This document shows positions 25,768 through 34,892 of a DNA stretch of 64,000 nucleotides, piece by piece (the stretch's first letter is position 1; each line of letters begins with the position of its first letter). Source of the stretch: XN24 sp047921395. GTDB lineage: Bacteria > Pseudomonadota > Gammaproteobacteria > Steroidobacterales > XN24. The position numbers were made by a program, and so were the translations under genes. Location: assembly GCA_047921395.1 (NCBI GenBank), contig JBLRWH010000003.1, forward strand, positions 16,031 to 80,030, in the 5' to 3' direction. The notes beneath the pieces were generated by a model. It did not search any database and was not told the DNA's origin. It was given only the letters and a program-made list of their open reading frames with translations.

Positions 25768-26136
25768 ATGTCGCCCGGACCAACCGCCGCATTGTTCCTG
25801 TCCTGCCTGTTGCTTGGCACGGGCGGCTGTGCCGCTCTGGACGACCAGACCGATTATCATCGGCACACCATGAGCGACCTGCGGGAGGACTGGCGCCAGC
25901 CCGGGATCCTGTTGTTCGAGGCCACCAGCTCGAGCCAGTACCCCGCCGACAGCCAGCCGGCGGAGGCGGTCCGGATGGAGTGGCTCGCCGGCTGGATGAA
26001 GCGCGGCGGCCACTGCCCGGACGGCTGGGAGGTGCGCTCCAGGTCGGTCATTCCGCCTGCGGAAGTGCACATGCGGCGCCATGACCTCCGTTATGAAGTG
26101 AGGTGTGCCGGGGCGGCGGCCCCGCCGGCACATTGA
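25768..26136 (+). CDS. Small putative lipoprotein
   Basis: A 122-residue protein with a lipoprotein-type signal sequence (LFLSCLLLGTGGC, lipid attachment at the last Cys, residue ~21). The mature part is hydrophilic with a single helix-rich stretch (EAVRMEWLAGWMKRGGHC) and two further cysteines near residues 94 and 115 that may pair. I do not recognise the family. It is transcribed away from the OmpA-like gene and ends ~115 bases before hemN; no terminator was seen between them. Confidence 0.6.
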   Translation: MSPGPTAALFLSCLLLGTGGCAALDDQTDYHRHTMSDLREDWRQPGILLFEATSSSQYPADSQPAEAVRMEWLAGWMKRGGHCPDGWEVRSRSVIPPAEVHMRRHDLRYEVRCAGAAAPPAH

Positions 26137-26252
26137 GGCATTCCACGATTCCCGGCCGCGGCCCGATGACGAATCATGCTGCGTTCCGAGTTATTCCCGG
26201 GCAGACTGGACGCGCGTGTCCGGTGCCCGATCCAACGATGGTGCGGTAAGTA

Positions 26253-27650
26253 ATGAATCAGCAGACGGCAGAGTTCGACCTCGACCTGATCAAGCGCTAT
26301 GACGGCCGTGGACCCCGGTACACGTCGTATCCGACGGCCGTGCAGTTTCACGACGGCTTCGGCGAAGAGGATTACAAGCGCCTGGCGCTGGCCAGCAACA
26401 GCGACACGCCGGAATCGCAGCCGCTGTCCATCTACGTGCACGTGCCGTTCTGCCACTCGCTTTGCTATTACTGTGGCTGCCACAAGATCATCACCCGCCA
26501 CCAGCACAGCGCCGATCCCTACGTCGAGCACCTCGTGGAGGAAATGTGCCTGCAGGGGCAGCTCTTCGATCCGCGCCGGCGCGTCGACCAGCTCCATTTC
26601 GGCGGCGGCACGCCGACCTTCCTGAACGAGGGCCAGTTCCGCAAGGTCATGGAGGGGCTGTTCCGCAACTTCGGCCTGCACCATGGCGAACAGCGCGAGT
26701 ATTCGATCGAGATCGACCCGCGCAGCGTGGACGAGCTGACCATCCCGTGGCTCGCCGAGCTCGGCTTCAACCGGATCTCGCTCGGCATCCAGGACTTCGA
26801 TCCCACCGTCCAGGCCGCCGTGAACCGGCTGCAGGACGAGGCGTGGACGTTGCAGCTGATCCGCCAGGCCCGCGAACACGGCTTCCGCTCGGTGTCGGTG
26901 GACCTGATCTACGGCCTGCCGAAGCAGACGGCAGAGAGCTTCACCCACACGCTCGACTCCGTGGTGCGCGCCAGGCCCGACCGGATCGCGGCCTACAGCT
27001 ATGCCCACCTGCCGGAGATGTTCCGCGCCCAGCGCCTGATCCGCGAGGAGGACATGCCGTCCGGCGCCGAGAAGCTCGCGCTCCTGACCCGCACGGTCGA
27101 ATACCTGACGACGCGGGGGTACGAGTACATCGGCATGGATCATTTCGCGCTGCCGGAGGACGACCTGGTGAAGGCGCGCTACAACGGCACGCTGCACCGG
27201 AATTTCCAGGGGTACTCGACCCACGCGGAGCTCGACCTGGTCGGCCTCGGCGTCAGCGCGATCGGCAAAGTCGGCAACAGCTATTCCCAGAGCATCAAGC
27301 TGCGCCACGATTACTATGACGCGATCGACGCCGGGCACCTTCCCGTGCTGCGCGGCGTGGAGCTGACGGCGGACGACGTGTTGCGGCGCGAGGTCATCCA
27401 TGCGCTGATGTGCGGTGGGGTCGCCGACATGCGCCGGATCGAGGCGCGCCACGGCATCGACTTCCCGAGCTATTTCGCGCGCGAGCTCGAGGCCATGGAC
27501 TCGCTGGAGCAGGACGGGCTGGTGGAGCTGGACGCCGACCAGATCCGCGTGACGCCGCGGGGGCGCTTCCTGCTGCGGTCGATCGCGATGCCTTTCGACG
27601 CCTATCTCGCGGCCCGCATGGCCGAGCAGCGCTTCTCGAAGGTGATCTAG
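26253..27650 (+). CDS. hemN: Oxygen-independent coproporphyrinogen III oxidase HemN
   Basis: A radical-SAM enzyme that decarboxylates coproporphyrinogen III to protoporphyrinogen IX in anaerobic haem synthesis. The 465-residue length is normal for true HemN. The 4Fe-4S/SAM motif reads VPFCHSLCYYCGC (residues ~61-73), preceded by the YTSYPTA motif and followed by FGGGTPTFL. A HemN C-terminal domain with the RGVELTADDVLRREVI segment is present, which separates it from HemW. I see no clear FNR/Anr box upstream. The ATG at 26253 is preceded by GGTAAG. Confidence 0.95.
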   Translation: MNQQTAEFDLDLIKRYDGRGPRYTSYPTAVQFHDGFGEEDYKRLALASNSDTPESQPLSIYVHVPFCHSLCYYCGCHKIITRHQHSADPYVEHLVEEMCLQGQLFDPRRRVDQLHFGGGTPTFLNEGQFRKVMEGLFRNFGLHHGEQREYSIEIDPRSVDELTIPWLAELGFNRISLGIQDFDPTVQAAVNRLQDEAWTLQLIRQAREHGFRSVSVDLIYGLPKQTAESFTHTLDSVVRARPDRIAAYSYAHLPEMFRAQRLIREEDMPSGAEKLALLTRTVEYLTTRGYEYIGMDHFALPEDDLVKARYNGTLHRNFQGYSTHAELDLVGLGVSAIGKVGNSYSQSIKLRHDYYDAIDAGHLPVLRGVELTADDVLRREVIHALMCGGVADMRRIEARHGIDFPSYFARELEAMDSLEQDGLVELDADQIRVTPRGRFLLRSIAMPFDAYLAARMAEQRFSKVI

Positions 27651-27661
27651 CTAGGGCCTGT

Positions 27662-28141
27662 TCAACGGTCCTGGTCGAACAGCCGGTGGACGACGCGGTC
27701 GCCGGCGGTGATGCCGAGCCGCTCGGCCGTGCCGGCGTTGAGCTCCAGCACTGCCCGCGCCTCGGATCCCGAGGCGATGAGCCGCGTCGAGAACGGCTTC
27801 GTATGCGCCTCGATACGCGCGATCCGGCCGCCCGCGTCGATGAACAGCATGTCCAGCGACAACGGCGTGTGCTTCATCCACATGTGGACGATGCGCGGCG
27901 ACTCGAAATCGAACAGCATGCCGTGGTCGGCCTCGAGGCGCGTCACATACATCAGGCCCCGCGCCCGGGTTTCGGGCGTAGCTGCAAGGTGGGCCTTGAA
28001 GCTGTGCCGCTCGCCGGTCGCTGTGAGGATGTCCACGGTTTCGAGCGGCAGGTCGCTGGGGACCCCGGAAGCGATCGTCAGGGTGTGCAGGCCGAGGACC
28101 AGCACGAGCACGCACAGGCCCGGCAGCAGGTAGCGGCGCAT
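27662..28141 (-). CDS. DUF192 family exported protein
   Basis: A 159-residue protein with an N-terminal hydrophobic signal or anchor (LLPGLCVLVLVLGLHTLTI). The rest is a DUF192 domain: ARGLMYVTRLEADHGMLFDF, the MWMKHTPLSLDMLFID core and EARAVLELNAGTAERLGI. The family's function is not established. ATG at 28141 lies 1 base after the stop of the upstream gene (TGACATG), so the pair is translationally coupled. Confidence 0.85.
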   Translation of the reverse strand: MRRYLLPGLCVLVLVLGLHTLTIASGVPSDLPLETVDILTATGERHSFKAHLAATPETRARGLMYVTRLEADHGMLFDFESPRIVHMWMKHTPLSLDMLFIDAGGRIARIEAHTKPFSTRLIASGSEARAVLELNAGTAERLGITAGDRVVHRLFDQDR

Positions 28142-28142
28142 G

Positions 28143-28682
28143 TCAGTCAGCCTCTTCCGGCCAGTAGGCCTTGCCGGTGAATGTGAACGGCGCGACCCGG
28201 ATTTCCCCGTCGCGCGCGATTGCCTCGATGGGGGCCGCGCAGCGACCCGCGCCGCTGACGCGGAACGTGTCGGCCTCGCCGGGCTCCGCGACGTTCTCGC
28301 GCACGTCGACGATGCACGCATCGGCGCCCAGCGAGCCGTAGAACTGTCCCTTGCCCTGCCGGACGATGGTCAGGTTCGCGAGCAGCGCCTCGCCGGCCAC
28401 GCCGCGCTGCAGGCCGGTGATCCCGATGACGATGAGCAGGCCGTCGTCGTCGCGGCTGAACATCAGCCGCAGCGCGTCGCCCGCCGGACGCGGCCCGCCC
28501 TCGCACCGGGTGCCTGCGTTGCCCCAGTCGACGGTGGACTCGAAATCCCCGCCGATCTCCATCTCGAGCCGCCCGCCACCGCCGGCCAGGCACTCGTGGA
28601 CCGGCGCTTCGGCGTGTGCGCCGTGCACGAGCAGGGCGCCGAGGGCGGCCGTCGCCGCGAAGCTGAAGAATCGCTGGATCAT
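28143..28682 (-). CDS. Exported protein of unknown function, coupled to DUF192
   Basis: A 179-residue protein with a signal peptide (FFSFAATAALGALLVHGAHA). The mature part is beta-rich, with cysteines in HECLAG, TRCEGG, DACIVD and GRCAAP that could form two disulfides. It looks like a periplasmic or surface domain. I do not recognise a family. It is the first gene of a two-gene unit with the DUF192 protein and has a promoter directly upstream. Confidence 0.65.
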   Translation of the reverse strand: MIQRFFSFAATAALGALLVHGAHAEAPVHECLAGGGGRLEMEIGGDFESTVDWGNAGTRCEGGPRPAGDALRLMFSRDDDGLLIVIGITGLQRGVAGEALLANLTIVRQGKGQFYGSLGADACIVDVRENVAEPGEADTFRVSGAGRCAAPIEAIARDGEIRVAPFTFTGKAYWPEEAD

Positions 28683-28712
28683 GTTTTGATGCAGAGCAAC
28701 ATCGAGGGCGCG

Positions 28713-28740
28713 AGGATAGACCTTCCCGGGAGCCTGTCAA
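28713..28740 (-). promoter_or_regulatory. Promoter of the exported protein/DUF192 unit
   Basis: On the minus strand TTGACA (28740-28735) and TATCCT (28718-28713) are spaced by 16 bases, with a start expected near 28706, about 24 bases before the ATG at 28682. Confidence 0.55.
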
Positions 28741-29066
28741 TACTCAAAAAGTCGCCCGAATGCGGCTCCGGAGGGCCGAAATTATGCCGGAACAGGCGAG
28801 TTAGTTTCCGTAAGTAGTTGTTTTGCAATAGGCTCGCGTCTGGCCGGCTGTTTTCGCTAGGCATCGTGGGAAGATTCGGGCTATTCTTCGGGTCCGCACC
28901 GCCACCCCTGTCCGGGGCGGCGCCGATTCCAGGCAGGTCGGCCGCGGGCGCCCCGGGTCAAGGGTTCGCACTCAAGGCGATAAGCGCCGCCAGACCGCGC
29001 GGTTCGCGTGGCCCCCAGGTTGCCTATCTCCGTGTACCCGGAGCGTCCAGGCCGATCTGCCGCCTC
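28741..29066. other. Intergenic stretch without recognised features
   Basis: About 325 bases lie between the promoter at 28713-28740 and the glgA stop codon. Short open frames have no codon bias or start signals. I see no convincing hairpin terminator for glgA and no RNA gene. Confidence 0.5.
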
Positions 29067-30575
29067 TCAGGGCTTCGCAAATCGCGGCGGAGCTACACGC
29101 CGTGACCGGCTGGCCGCCAGCGCGGCCGCGTAGACTTTTGCGTAGGCCCCGGCGGGTCCCCGCCAGCTGAAGTCCCGCGCCATGCCATTGGCCTGCAGCA
29201 CACGCCATGCGGCCGGGTCGTTGCGATACAGCCGGACGGCCTGGCGCAGCGCGTCCTCCAGCGCCCCCGCGTCCGCCTCCTCGAAGAAGAACCCGGTGCC
29301 GCTGCCGGCCGCGATGCTCGCGGGCGTGGCCTGCACGACGCTGTCGGCCAGGCCGCCCGTGCGCCGCACGACCGGCGGCGTCCCGTAGCGCTGGCTGTAC
29401 ATCTGGGTCAGGCCCGAGGGTTCGAAGCGCGAGGGCACCGTGAAAATGTCTGCGCCGGCCATGACCAGGTGCGACAGGGGCTCGTGGTAGCCTACGTGCA
29501 GCCCGAGCATGCCCCCGTGCCGGGCGGCCAGCGCCTCCAGCTGCCCCTCGAGCGCGTGGTCTCCGCTGCCGACTATGACCAGCTGGACCTTGTCCGCCAG
29601 CAGGCCGGGCGCCGCCTCGGCCAGCAGGTCCCAGCCCTTCTGGGCCGCCATCCGTCCCACCATGCCCACGACCGGGATATCCGGCCCGCGCGCCAGGCCG
29701 AAGCGGTCCTGCAGCTCGAGCTTGCAGCGGGCCTTGCCAGCGAGGTCCCGCGCCGAGTAGCGCCCCGGCAGGAGTGGGTCGATATCAGGACTCCAGATCC
29801 GCTCGTCCACGCCGTTGAGGATCCCGGTGAGCGCGCCGCTGCGCAGGCGCAATACGCCCGCCATGCCGCAACCGTATTCTTCTGTCTGCACCTGGCGGGC
29901 GTAAGTCGGGCTGACCGTGGTCAGCTGGTCGGAATACCACAGGCCGGACTTCAGGAAGCTGAGCTGCCCGTAGAACTCCAGCCCGTCCGGATGGAAGGCC
30001 TGCGGCGCGACGCCGAGCAGGCCGCAGGTCGCGTGATCGAAATTGCCCTGGTAGGCGAGGTTGTGGATGGTGAACACCGTGCCGGCGCTGACCGACGGAT
30101 CGAAGGCGGCGTACGCGGGCGTCAGTCCGGCATGCCAGTCGTGACCGTGCAGGACGTCGGCTTTCCAGCCGTCGAGTCCCTTGCCGGCGGCGAACATGGC
30201 GGCCACCTTGCATAGCAGGCCGAAGCGCAGGCTGTTGTCCGGCCAGTCATCGCCGTGCTCGTCGCCGTAGGGGCCGCCGGGCCGGTCGTACAGCGCGGGA
30301 CAGTGGAGCAGCCAGGTCGGAATGCCGTAGTCCGGCAATTCACCGCGGATCAGGCGGGCGCGGTCGAGGCCCGGCAGCACCTCGAAAAAGCGCCCGGCCG
30401 GCCGGCCGGCGAAGGTTTCTTCCACCTGGCGATAGCCGGGCATCAGGAGGCGTACGTCGTGGCCCTGCTCGGCGAGCGCGCGGGCCAGGGCAGGCACGAC
30501 ATCGGCGAGGCCGCCGGTCTTGACCAGCGGCCAGGTCTCGGCAACGACGAACAGGATCTTCAGTTGGGTGGCCAT
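29067..30575 (-). CDS. glgA: Glycogen synthase GlgA (ADP-glucose type)
   Basis: A GT5 glycosyltransferase extending alpha-1,4-glucan from ADP-glucose. At 502 residues it has normal length. The ADP-glucose-binding motif KTGGLADV is at residues ~19-26; VLHGHDWHAGL and FTIHNLAYQGNF are conserved GT5 segments; the C-terminal domain has the catalytic stretch PSRFEPSGLTQMYSQRYGTPP. It is transcribed away from glgC across a 125-base region that must hold both promoters. Together they make glycogen as carbon storage; branching and debranching enzymes are not in the window. Confidence 0.95.
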   Translation of the reverse strand: MATQLKILFVVAETWPLVKTGGLADVVPALARALAEQGHDVRLLMPGYRQVEETFAGRPAGRFFEVLPGLDRARLIRGELPDYGIPTWLLHCPALYDRPGGPYGDEHGDDWPDNSLRFGLLCKVAAMFAAGKGLDGWKADVLHGHDWHAGLTPAYAAFDPSVSAGTVFTIHNLAYQGNFDHATCGLLGVAPQAFHPDGLEFYGQLSFLKSGLWYSDQLTTVSPTYARQVQTEEYGCGMAGVLRLRSGALTGILNGVDERIWSPDIDPLLPGRYSARDLAGKARCKLELQDRFGLARGPDIPVVGMVGRMAAQKGWDLLAEAAPGLLADKVQLVIVGSGDHALEGQLEALAARHGGMLGLHVGYHEPLSHLVMAGADIFTVPSRFEPSGLTQMYSQRYGTPPVVRRTGGLADSVVQATPASIAAGSGTGFFFEEADAGALEDALRQAVRLYRNDPAAWRVLQANGMARDFSWRGPAGAYAKVYAAALAASRSRRVAPPRFAKP

Positions 30576-30700
30576 GGTGTCCGGCCTGGCGACGAAGGCG
30601 GCAATTTAGCACAGCAGCGCGCAGCTGCGGCCCGCCGCAATGCCGTCGCGGGGCGTGCCTGCTAATGTATGCATAAATTCACCAGCACCTGGGGCGAGTC

Positions 30701-31957
30701 ATGAAGACCGGAAGACCGGGACGCTATGTCAGCAGCCTGACCCGAGAGACCGTCGCGCTGATCCTGGCCGGTGGCCGCGGTTCGCGCCTGAAGGCGCTCA
30801 CGCTGTCGCGCGCCAAGCCGGCGACGCCGTTCGGCGGCAAGTACCGGATTATCGATTTCCCGCTGTCCAACTGCGTGAACTCCGGGATCCGGCGGATCGC
30901 CGTGCTGACCCAGTACAAGGCGCACGACCTGATCGTGCACCTGCAGCGGGCCTGGGGCTATTTCCGCGGCGAGTTCGGCGAGTTCGTGGAGATTCTGCCG
31001 GCGCAGCAGCAGATCGACGCCTCCTGGTACAAGGGCACGGCCGACGCGGTCTTCCAGAACCTGGAATACCTGCGACGCCAGGAGCCGGAGTACGTGCTGA
31101 TCCTGGCGGGCGACCATATCTACAAGATGGACTACGGCCTGATGCTCGCCCAGCATGCCGAGAGCGGCGCCGAGATCACGGTCGGCACGGTCGAGGTCCC
31201 GGTCGAGCGCGCGCAGGAATTCGGCATCGTTACCATCGACGAGTCGAACCGCATCTCCAGGTTCATCGAGAAGCCCCTGCATCCCGAGCCCATCCCCGGG
31301 CGCGAGGGCATCGCCCTCGCCTCGATGGGCATCTATGTGTTCAACGCCGCTTTCCTAGAGCGCGTGCTCCTCGAGGATGCGGCGCTCGAAGACTCGGCGC
31401 ACGATTTCGGCCGGAACATCGTCCCCGCGTGCATCGAGGCCGGCGTGCACGTCCATGCCTACGTGTTCCAGGATGCCGCAACCAAGGTGCAGCTCTACTG
31501 GCGCGATGTGGGGAATGTCGACGCGTTCTACGAGGCGAACATCGAGCTCACGTTCGTCGCGCCGGAGCTCAATCTCTACGACCAGGAGTGGCCGATCTGG
31601 ACCTACCAGGCGCAGCTGCCGCCGGCGAAGTTCGTGCTGGATGACGACGACCGGCACGGCCGCGCGCTCAACTCGATGGTGTCGGGCGGCTGCATCGTCT
31701 CCGGCGCCCTGGTGCGGGAGTCCGTGCTGTTCAGCAACGTGCGCGTGGGGGAGCGCTCACTGGTGGAGCGCTCCATCATCCTGCCGAACGTCGAAATCGG
31801 CCGGAGCTGCAGGATCACCGGCGCCATCATCGACGAGGACACGGAAGTGCCCGACGGCCTGGTGGTCGGCGAGGACCCGGCGGAGGACCGGCGCCGCTTC
31901 TTTGTCACGAAGGGGGGCGTGGTCCTTGTGACGCGCGGCATGATCGAGGCGCTGTGA
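30701..31957 (+). CDS. glgC: Glucose-1-phosphate adenylyltransferase GlgC
   Basis: Makes ADP-glucose from glucose-1-phosphate and ATP, the committed step of glycogen synthesis. The 418-residue protein has the nucleotide-binding loop LILAGGRGSRLKALT near residues 13-27, the substrate motif ILAGDHIYKMDY, IEKPLHPEP, and the C-terminal left-handed beta-helix with hexapeptide-like repeats. The N-terminal basic segment carries the RYVSSLTRETVAL stretch of bacterial GlgC, involved in allosteric control. The downstream hydrolase begins within the stop codon (TGATG). Confidence 0.95.
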   Translation: MKTGRPGRYVSSLTRETVALILAGGRGSRLKALTLSRAKPATPFGGKYRIIDFPLSNCVNSGIRRIAVLTQYKAHDLIVHLQRAWGYFRGEFGEFVEILPAQQQIDASWYKGTADAVFQNLEYLRRQEPEYVLILAGDHIYKMDYGLMLAQHAESGAEITVGTVEVPVERAQEFGIVTIDESNRISRFIEKPLHPEPIPGREGIALASMGIYVFNAAFLERVLLEDAALEDSAHDFGRNIVPACIEAGVHVHAYVFQDAATKVQLYWRDVGNVDAFYEANIELTFVAPELNLYDQEWPIWTYQAQLPPAKFVLDDDDRHGRALNSMVSGGCIVSGALVRESVLFSNVRVGERSLVERSIILPNVEIGRSCRITGAIIDEDTEVPDGLVVGEDPAEDRRRFFVTKGGVVLVTRGMIEAL

Positions 31958-32793
31958 TGAGAATATGGCTGTCTGCTTTGGTGCTGGGCCTGGTCTTCGG
32001 CTTGGCCGTGCCGGCCGTACTGGCGGCTGAAACGGGGCTGGAGCCGGACTATACCGAGGCCATGGCGCGCGAGCATGCCGGCGACCGGCCGGAGCCCGGT
32101 GCTGCGGGTGGCGCGGCCGCGGCAGGCATCGTCGGCGAGGAGATCGATTACGGTCCGGCACGAGGTTACCTCGCGCGTCCGTCGGGCGTGCCGCGCGCCG
32201 GCCTGATCGTGATCCACGAGTGGTGGGGCCTGAACGACAACATCCGCGAGATGAGCAACCGCCTGGCCGAGGCCGGTTACCTGGCGCTGGCGGTGGACCT
32301 CTACGAGGGACCCGTGGCGGGCGACCCGGAGGAAGCCCGGACACTCATGCAGGCGCTGATGCGGGACGAGGCCCGCGCCTCACTGCACCTCGGCGCCGCC
32401 TTGCGCTGGCTCGAGAACAAAGGCGGCGTAGAGAGGGTGGGGTCCATCGGCTGGTGCCTCGGCGGCGCGATGTCGCTGCGGGCCGCCATGGAGTTCCCCG
32501 AGGAACTCGACGCCGCCGTCATCTACTACGGACGCCTCGTGACCGATCCGGCCCGCCTCGCGCCACTGAGGATGCCGATCCTCGGCATCTTCGGCGGCCA
32601 GGATCGCGGCATCCCGATCGAGTCGGTGCGGGAGTTCGAGACCCTGCTGCAGACGCTGGGCAAGACGGCGGAGATCATCGTTTACGACGAGGCGGATCAC
32701 GCCTTCGCCAACCCGTCCGGGACGCGCTACCAGCCCGAGGCGGCGGCCGATGCCTGGCGCCGGACCCTCGAATTCCTCGACGAATACCTTTAA
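31957..32793 (+). CDS. Exported dienelactone hydrolase family protein
   Basis: An alpha/beta hydrolase of 278 residues. A signal peptide (WLSALVLGLVFGLAVPAVLA) directs it to the periplasm. The DLH fold shows IVIHEWWGLN, the nucleophile Cys in GSIGWCLGG, the Asp in FGGQDRGIP and the His in EADHAFANP, completing a Cys-Asp-His triad. The natural substrate is unknown. ATG at 31957 shares a base with the glgC stop, so translation is coupled, but a link to glycogen is not evident. A GTG one codon upstream is an alternative start. Confidence 0.87.
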   Translation: MRIWLSALVLGLVFGLAVPAVLAAETGLEPDYTEAMAREHAGDRPEPGAAGGAAAAGIVGEEIDYGPARGYLARPSGVPRAGLIVIHEWWGLNDNIREMSNRLAEAGYLALAVDLYEGPVAGDPEEARTLMQALMRDEARASLHLGAALRWLENKGGVERVGSIGWCLGGAMSLRAAMEFPEELDAAVIYYGRLVTDPARLAPLRMPILGIFGGQDRGIPIESVREFETLLQTLGKTAEIIVYDEADHAFANPSGTRYQPEAAADAWRRTLEFLDEYL

Positions 32794-32794
32794 G

Positions 32795-32960
32795 AAATTC
32801 TCGCGCAGAGACGCAGAGGGGCAGAGACGCGCGGAGTTTTGAATAGGGGTTGCGAGGCGAGCCTTCCGCCGGAACCTGGTCGATAACGCCCGGCTCACCG
32901 ACCCATTTTCAAAATCTCATCTTACCTCTGCTTCTCTGCGCCTCCGCGCGAAAATCTTCT
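32795..32960. repeat. Dispersed repeat, two short inverted core copies between converging genes
   Basis: Only the core of the repeat is present, twice. At 32800-32840 the plus strand reads TCGCGCAGAGACGCAGAGG. At 32921-32960 the minus strand reads CGCGCGGAGGCGCAGAGAAG. The two face each other across ~80 bases between the hydrolase and the amidohydrolase genes, and can pair as an imperfect long hairpin. The second copy runs into the stop codon of the amidohydrolase gene at 32959. Confidence 0.7.
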
Positions 32961-33657
32961 ATCCACGCCTGAGCTCGGTGAGCGCAGCCCGTATGTCTTC
33001 GCACAGGGGCGCCAGCAGGCGCGGAAACAGCGCCTGGTTGAGTTCCAGCTCGACGCCGGCGTAGCGCGGGCCGAAGCGCCGGCGCAGCGCGCTGGTGTGG
33101 CCGTCGGCGACCCCCCGGTAGGGATAGTTCATGCGCACGCGCCAGCCCCGTCCGGCCAGGCGCGCGGCGAGGCCGGCGCAAAGCTCGCGCTCGGCCGGGC
33201 GCGACGGATCGTACAGCAGGCCGATATCGGCGTTGCGGATCTGGCCGTGCAGCACCGGCGTGAAGCTGTGCACGGAAAAATGTTGCACGCGGAGCCCGGC
33301 GTCGAGCCAGCCGGCGATGGTCCCGGCGACCGCGTCGCGCCAGGGGCGCCACCCCCGCGCCACGATGTCGGCCCGCGCTGCTCGCGACAGCGGGCGCGTG
33401 AATTCCGAGAACACGCGCGGATGGTGGAGGGATCGATTCGCATCGATCAGCAGGCGCGTGGTCGTGACCGAAAAGGTCGCGTCGCCCAGGCCGGACGAGA
33501 CGGTGTCGAACACCTCAAGCGCGCCGGGGTCCCAGCCGCGATGCGAGCGCAGCACCTCGTCCGCGCCGTGGAACAGTGCGGCATGGTCGGCGGGGACCCC
33601 GTATCCGCCATGCTCGCAGGTGAACAGCCAGCGCGCCCCGGCGCCCTGGCCACGCAT
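32959..33657 (-). CDS. N-formylglutamate amidohydrolase family protein
   Basis: A 232-residue zinc-hydrolase-like protein. Conserved FGase features include FTCEHGGYGVP near residue 12 (Glu and His ligands), LIDANRSLHHPRVF, and QHFSVHSFTPVL (His ligands). Classical members hydrolyse N-formylglutamate; members in amidoligase operons probably act on another amide. It is the last gene of a four-gene operon: its ATG shares a base with the stop of the GCS2 gene (TGATG). Confidence 0.85.
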   Translation of the reverse strand: MRGQGAGARWLFTCEHGGYGVPADHAALFHGADEVLRSHRGWDPGALEVFDTVSSGLGDATFSVTTTRLLIDANRSLHHPRVFSEFTRPLSRAARADIVARGWRPWRDAVAGTIAGWLDAGLRVQHFSVHSFTPVLHGQIRNADIGLLYDPSRPAERELCAGLAARLAGRGWRVRMNYPYRGVADGHTSALRRRFGPRYAGVELELNQALFPRLLAPLCEDIRAALTELRRG

Positions 33658-34892
33658 CAGGGAAACATCCGGTTGTCTGCCAGGCAACGGGCGAGCTCGC
33701 CACACGTTCCTGCCAGCGCATCGCGATCCGGCGCCACGCCCAGGACCCGCAGCATCCGGCGGGCGAGCGGTCCCTCGGCGAGGATCCGGTCCAGGCTGGC
33801 ATGAGCCGCCGCGTCGAAGTCCTGGTGCGCAGCCTCGCAGAGTTCTCGCCAGGCCGCGCCCGCCGTCATGCCGCGGCCACGGAGGCCGAGCATCCGCAGG
33901 TAGTCGGCGTCGCGGAGCGGCGCCTGGTCGCCGTCCTTCACGACGTCCAGGAAGATGTCTGCCAGCAGGTCCTCCGGCCACTGCTGTTGCACTCGCCAGG
34001 ACACGTCCTGCTCGGCCACGAGCCGGCGCAGCACCGCGACGATCGCGGCCACCACGCCGATATCCGCGTCCGGGCACTCCTGGATGTCGATGGTGCGGAT
34101 CTCGATCGCGTTGCGGTCGAAGCGGGCGATCGCGCCGCGGGAGTTCAGGAACAGCGGGTCGAGCACGCCGTCGGGATCGTGTGGCGCGATGTCTCGGGCG
34201 ATGCGCTCGAACAGGGTTTCATACTCGGCACGCGAGAACAGCCGCTCCGGGATGATCCTGCCGCTGAGCGACGGGATGCGCGCCTGGTTGTGGCGATAGG
34301 TCTCGAGCCGGGCGTCGAGGTACCCCGTGAACCGGCCATCGAGGAAGGGCGAGCTGGCGGCCAGCGCCGGGATGATCGGCAGCACCAGGCGGATGGCGGC
34401 GTGCAGCCGGCCGAATTCCTCGTCGTCGGCGAAGGGCAGGTTCAGGTGGGTGCTCTGCAGGTTCGACCAGCCGTGGCCGCTGCAGCCGAAGATCCGGTCG
34501 TAGGTCGAATAGATCTCGCTGCCGCCGTGGTTCCAGATGCGGGTCTCGATGGCCGGGTCCATCAGCGGGTGGGCTCCTGTGCCGAGCAGCATCGCGTCGT
34601 GCTTCGCCAGCAGCCGGTTCGCCTCGAGGACGTCGGCGTGGAACGTTGCGCCGAGGCCGGCGAGATTCGCCGCGGGGCCGTTGGTCTTCAACTCGACCAG
34701 GTGGGCGACGATTTCGTTCGACCAGGCGATCGGGCCCCGCGCGACGTCCTCGACCCAGTCCACGCCGCCGTCGGCGTCCCGCAGCAGCAGGTCGGAGACC
34801 GGGCGCACGGCCAGCGACGCCCGGTCGACGATCATGAACTCCATCTCGATGCCGAAGGCCTCGAACAGGCCCCACGGGCGCGCCGGCGTCAC
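33657..34892 (-). CDS. Glutamate-cysteine ligase-like carboxylate-amine ligase (GCS2 family)
   Basis: A 411-residue glutamine-synthetase-fold ligase that uses ATP to join a carboxylate to an amine. GCS2 signatures are FGIEMEFMIVD near the N-terminus, GTGAHPLMDP, STHLNLPFADDEE, and the C-terminal AIEIRTIDIQECPDADIGV. Unlike GshA, it sits beside an ATP-grasp ligase and a C39-like peptidase, so glutathione synthesis is unlikely. The start is GTG at 34892, overlapping the upstream stop by 4 bases (GTGA). The next in-frame ATG would remove the conserved FGIE segment. Confidence 0.87.
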   Translation of the reverse strand: MTPARPWGLFEAFGIEMEFMIVDRASLAVRPVSDLLLRDADGGVDWVEDVARGPIAWSNEIVAHLVELKTNGPAANLAGLGATFHADVLEANRLLAKHDAMLLGTGAHPLMDPAIETRIWNHGGSEIYSTYDRIFGCSGHGWSNLQSTHLNLPFADDEEFGRLHAAIRLVLPIIPALAASSPFLDGRFTGYLDARLETYRHNQARIPSLSGRIIPERLFSRAEYETLFERIARDIAPHDPDGVLDPLFLNSRGAIARFDRNAIEIRTIDIQECPDADIGVVAAIVAVLRRLVAEQDVSWRVQQQWPEDLLADIFLDVVKDGDQAPLRDADYLRMLGLRGRGMTAGAAWRELCEAAHQDFDAAAHASLDRILAEGPLARRMLRVLGVAPDRDALAGTCGELARCLADNRMFP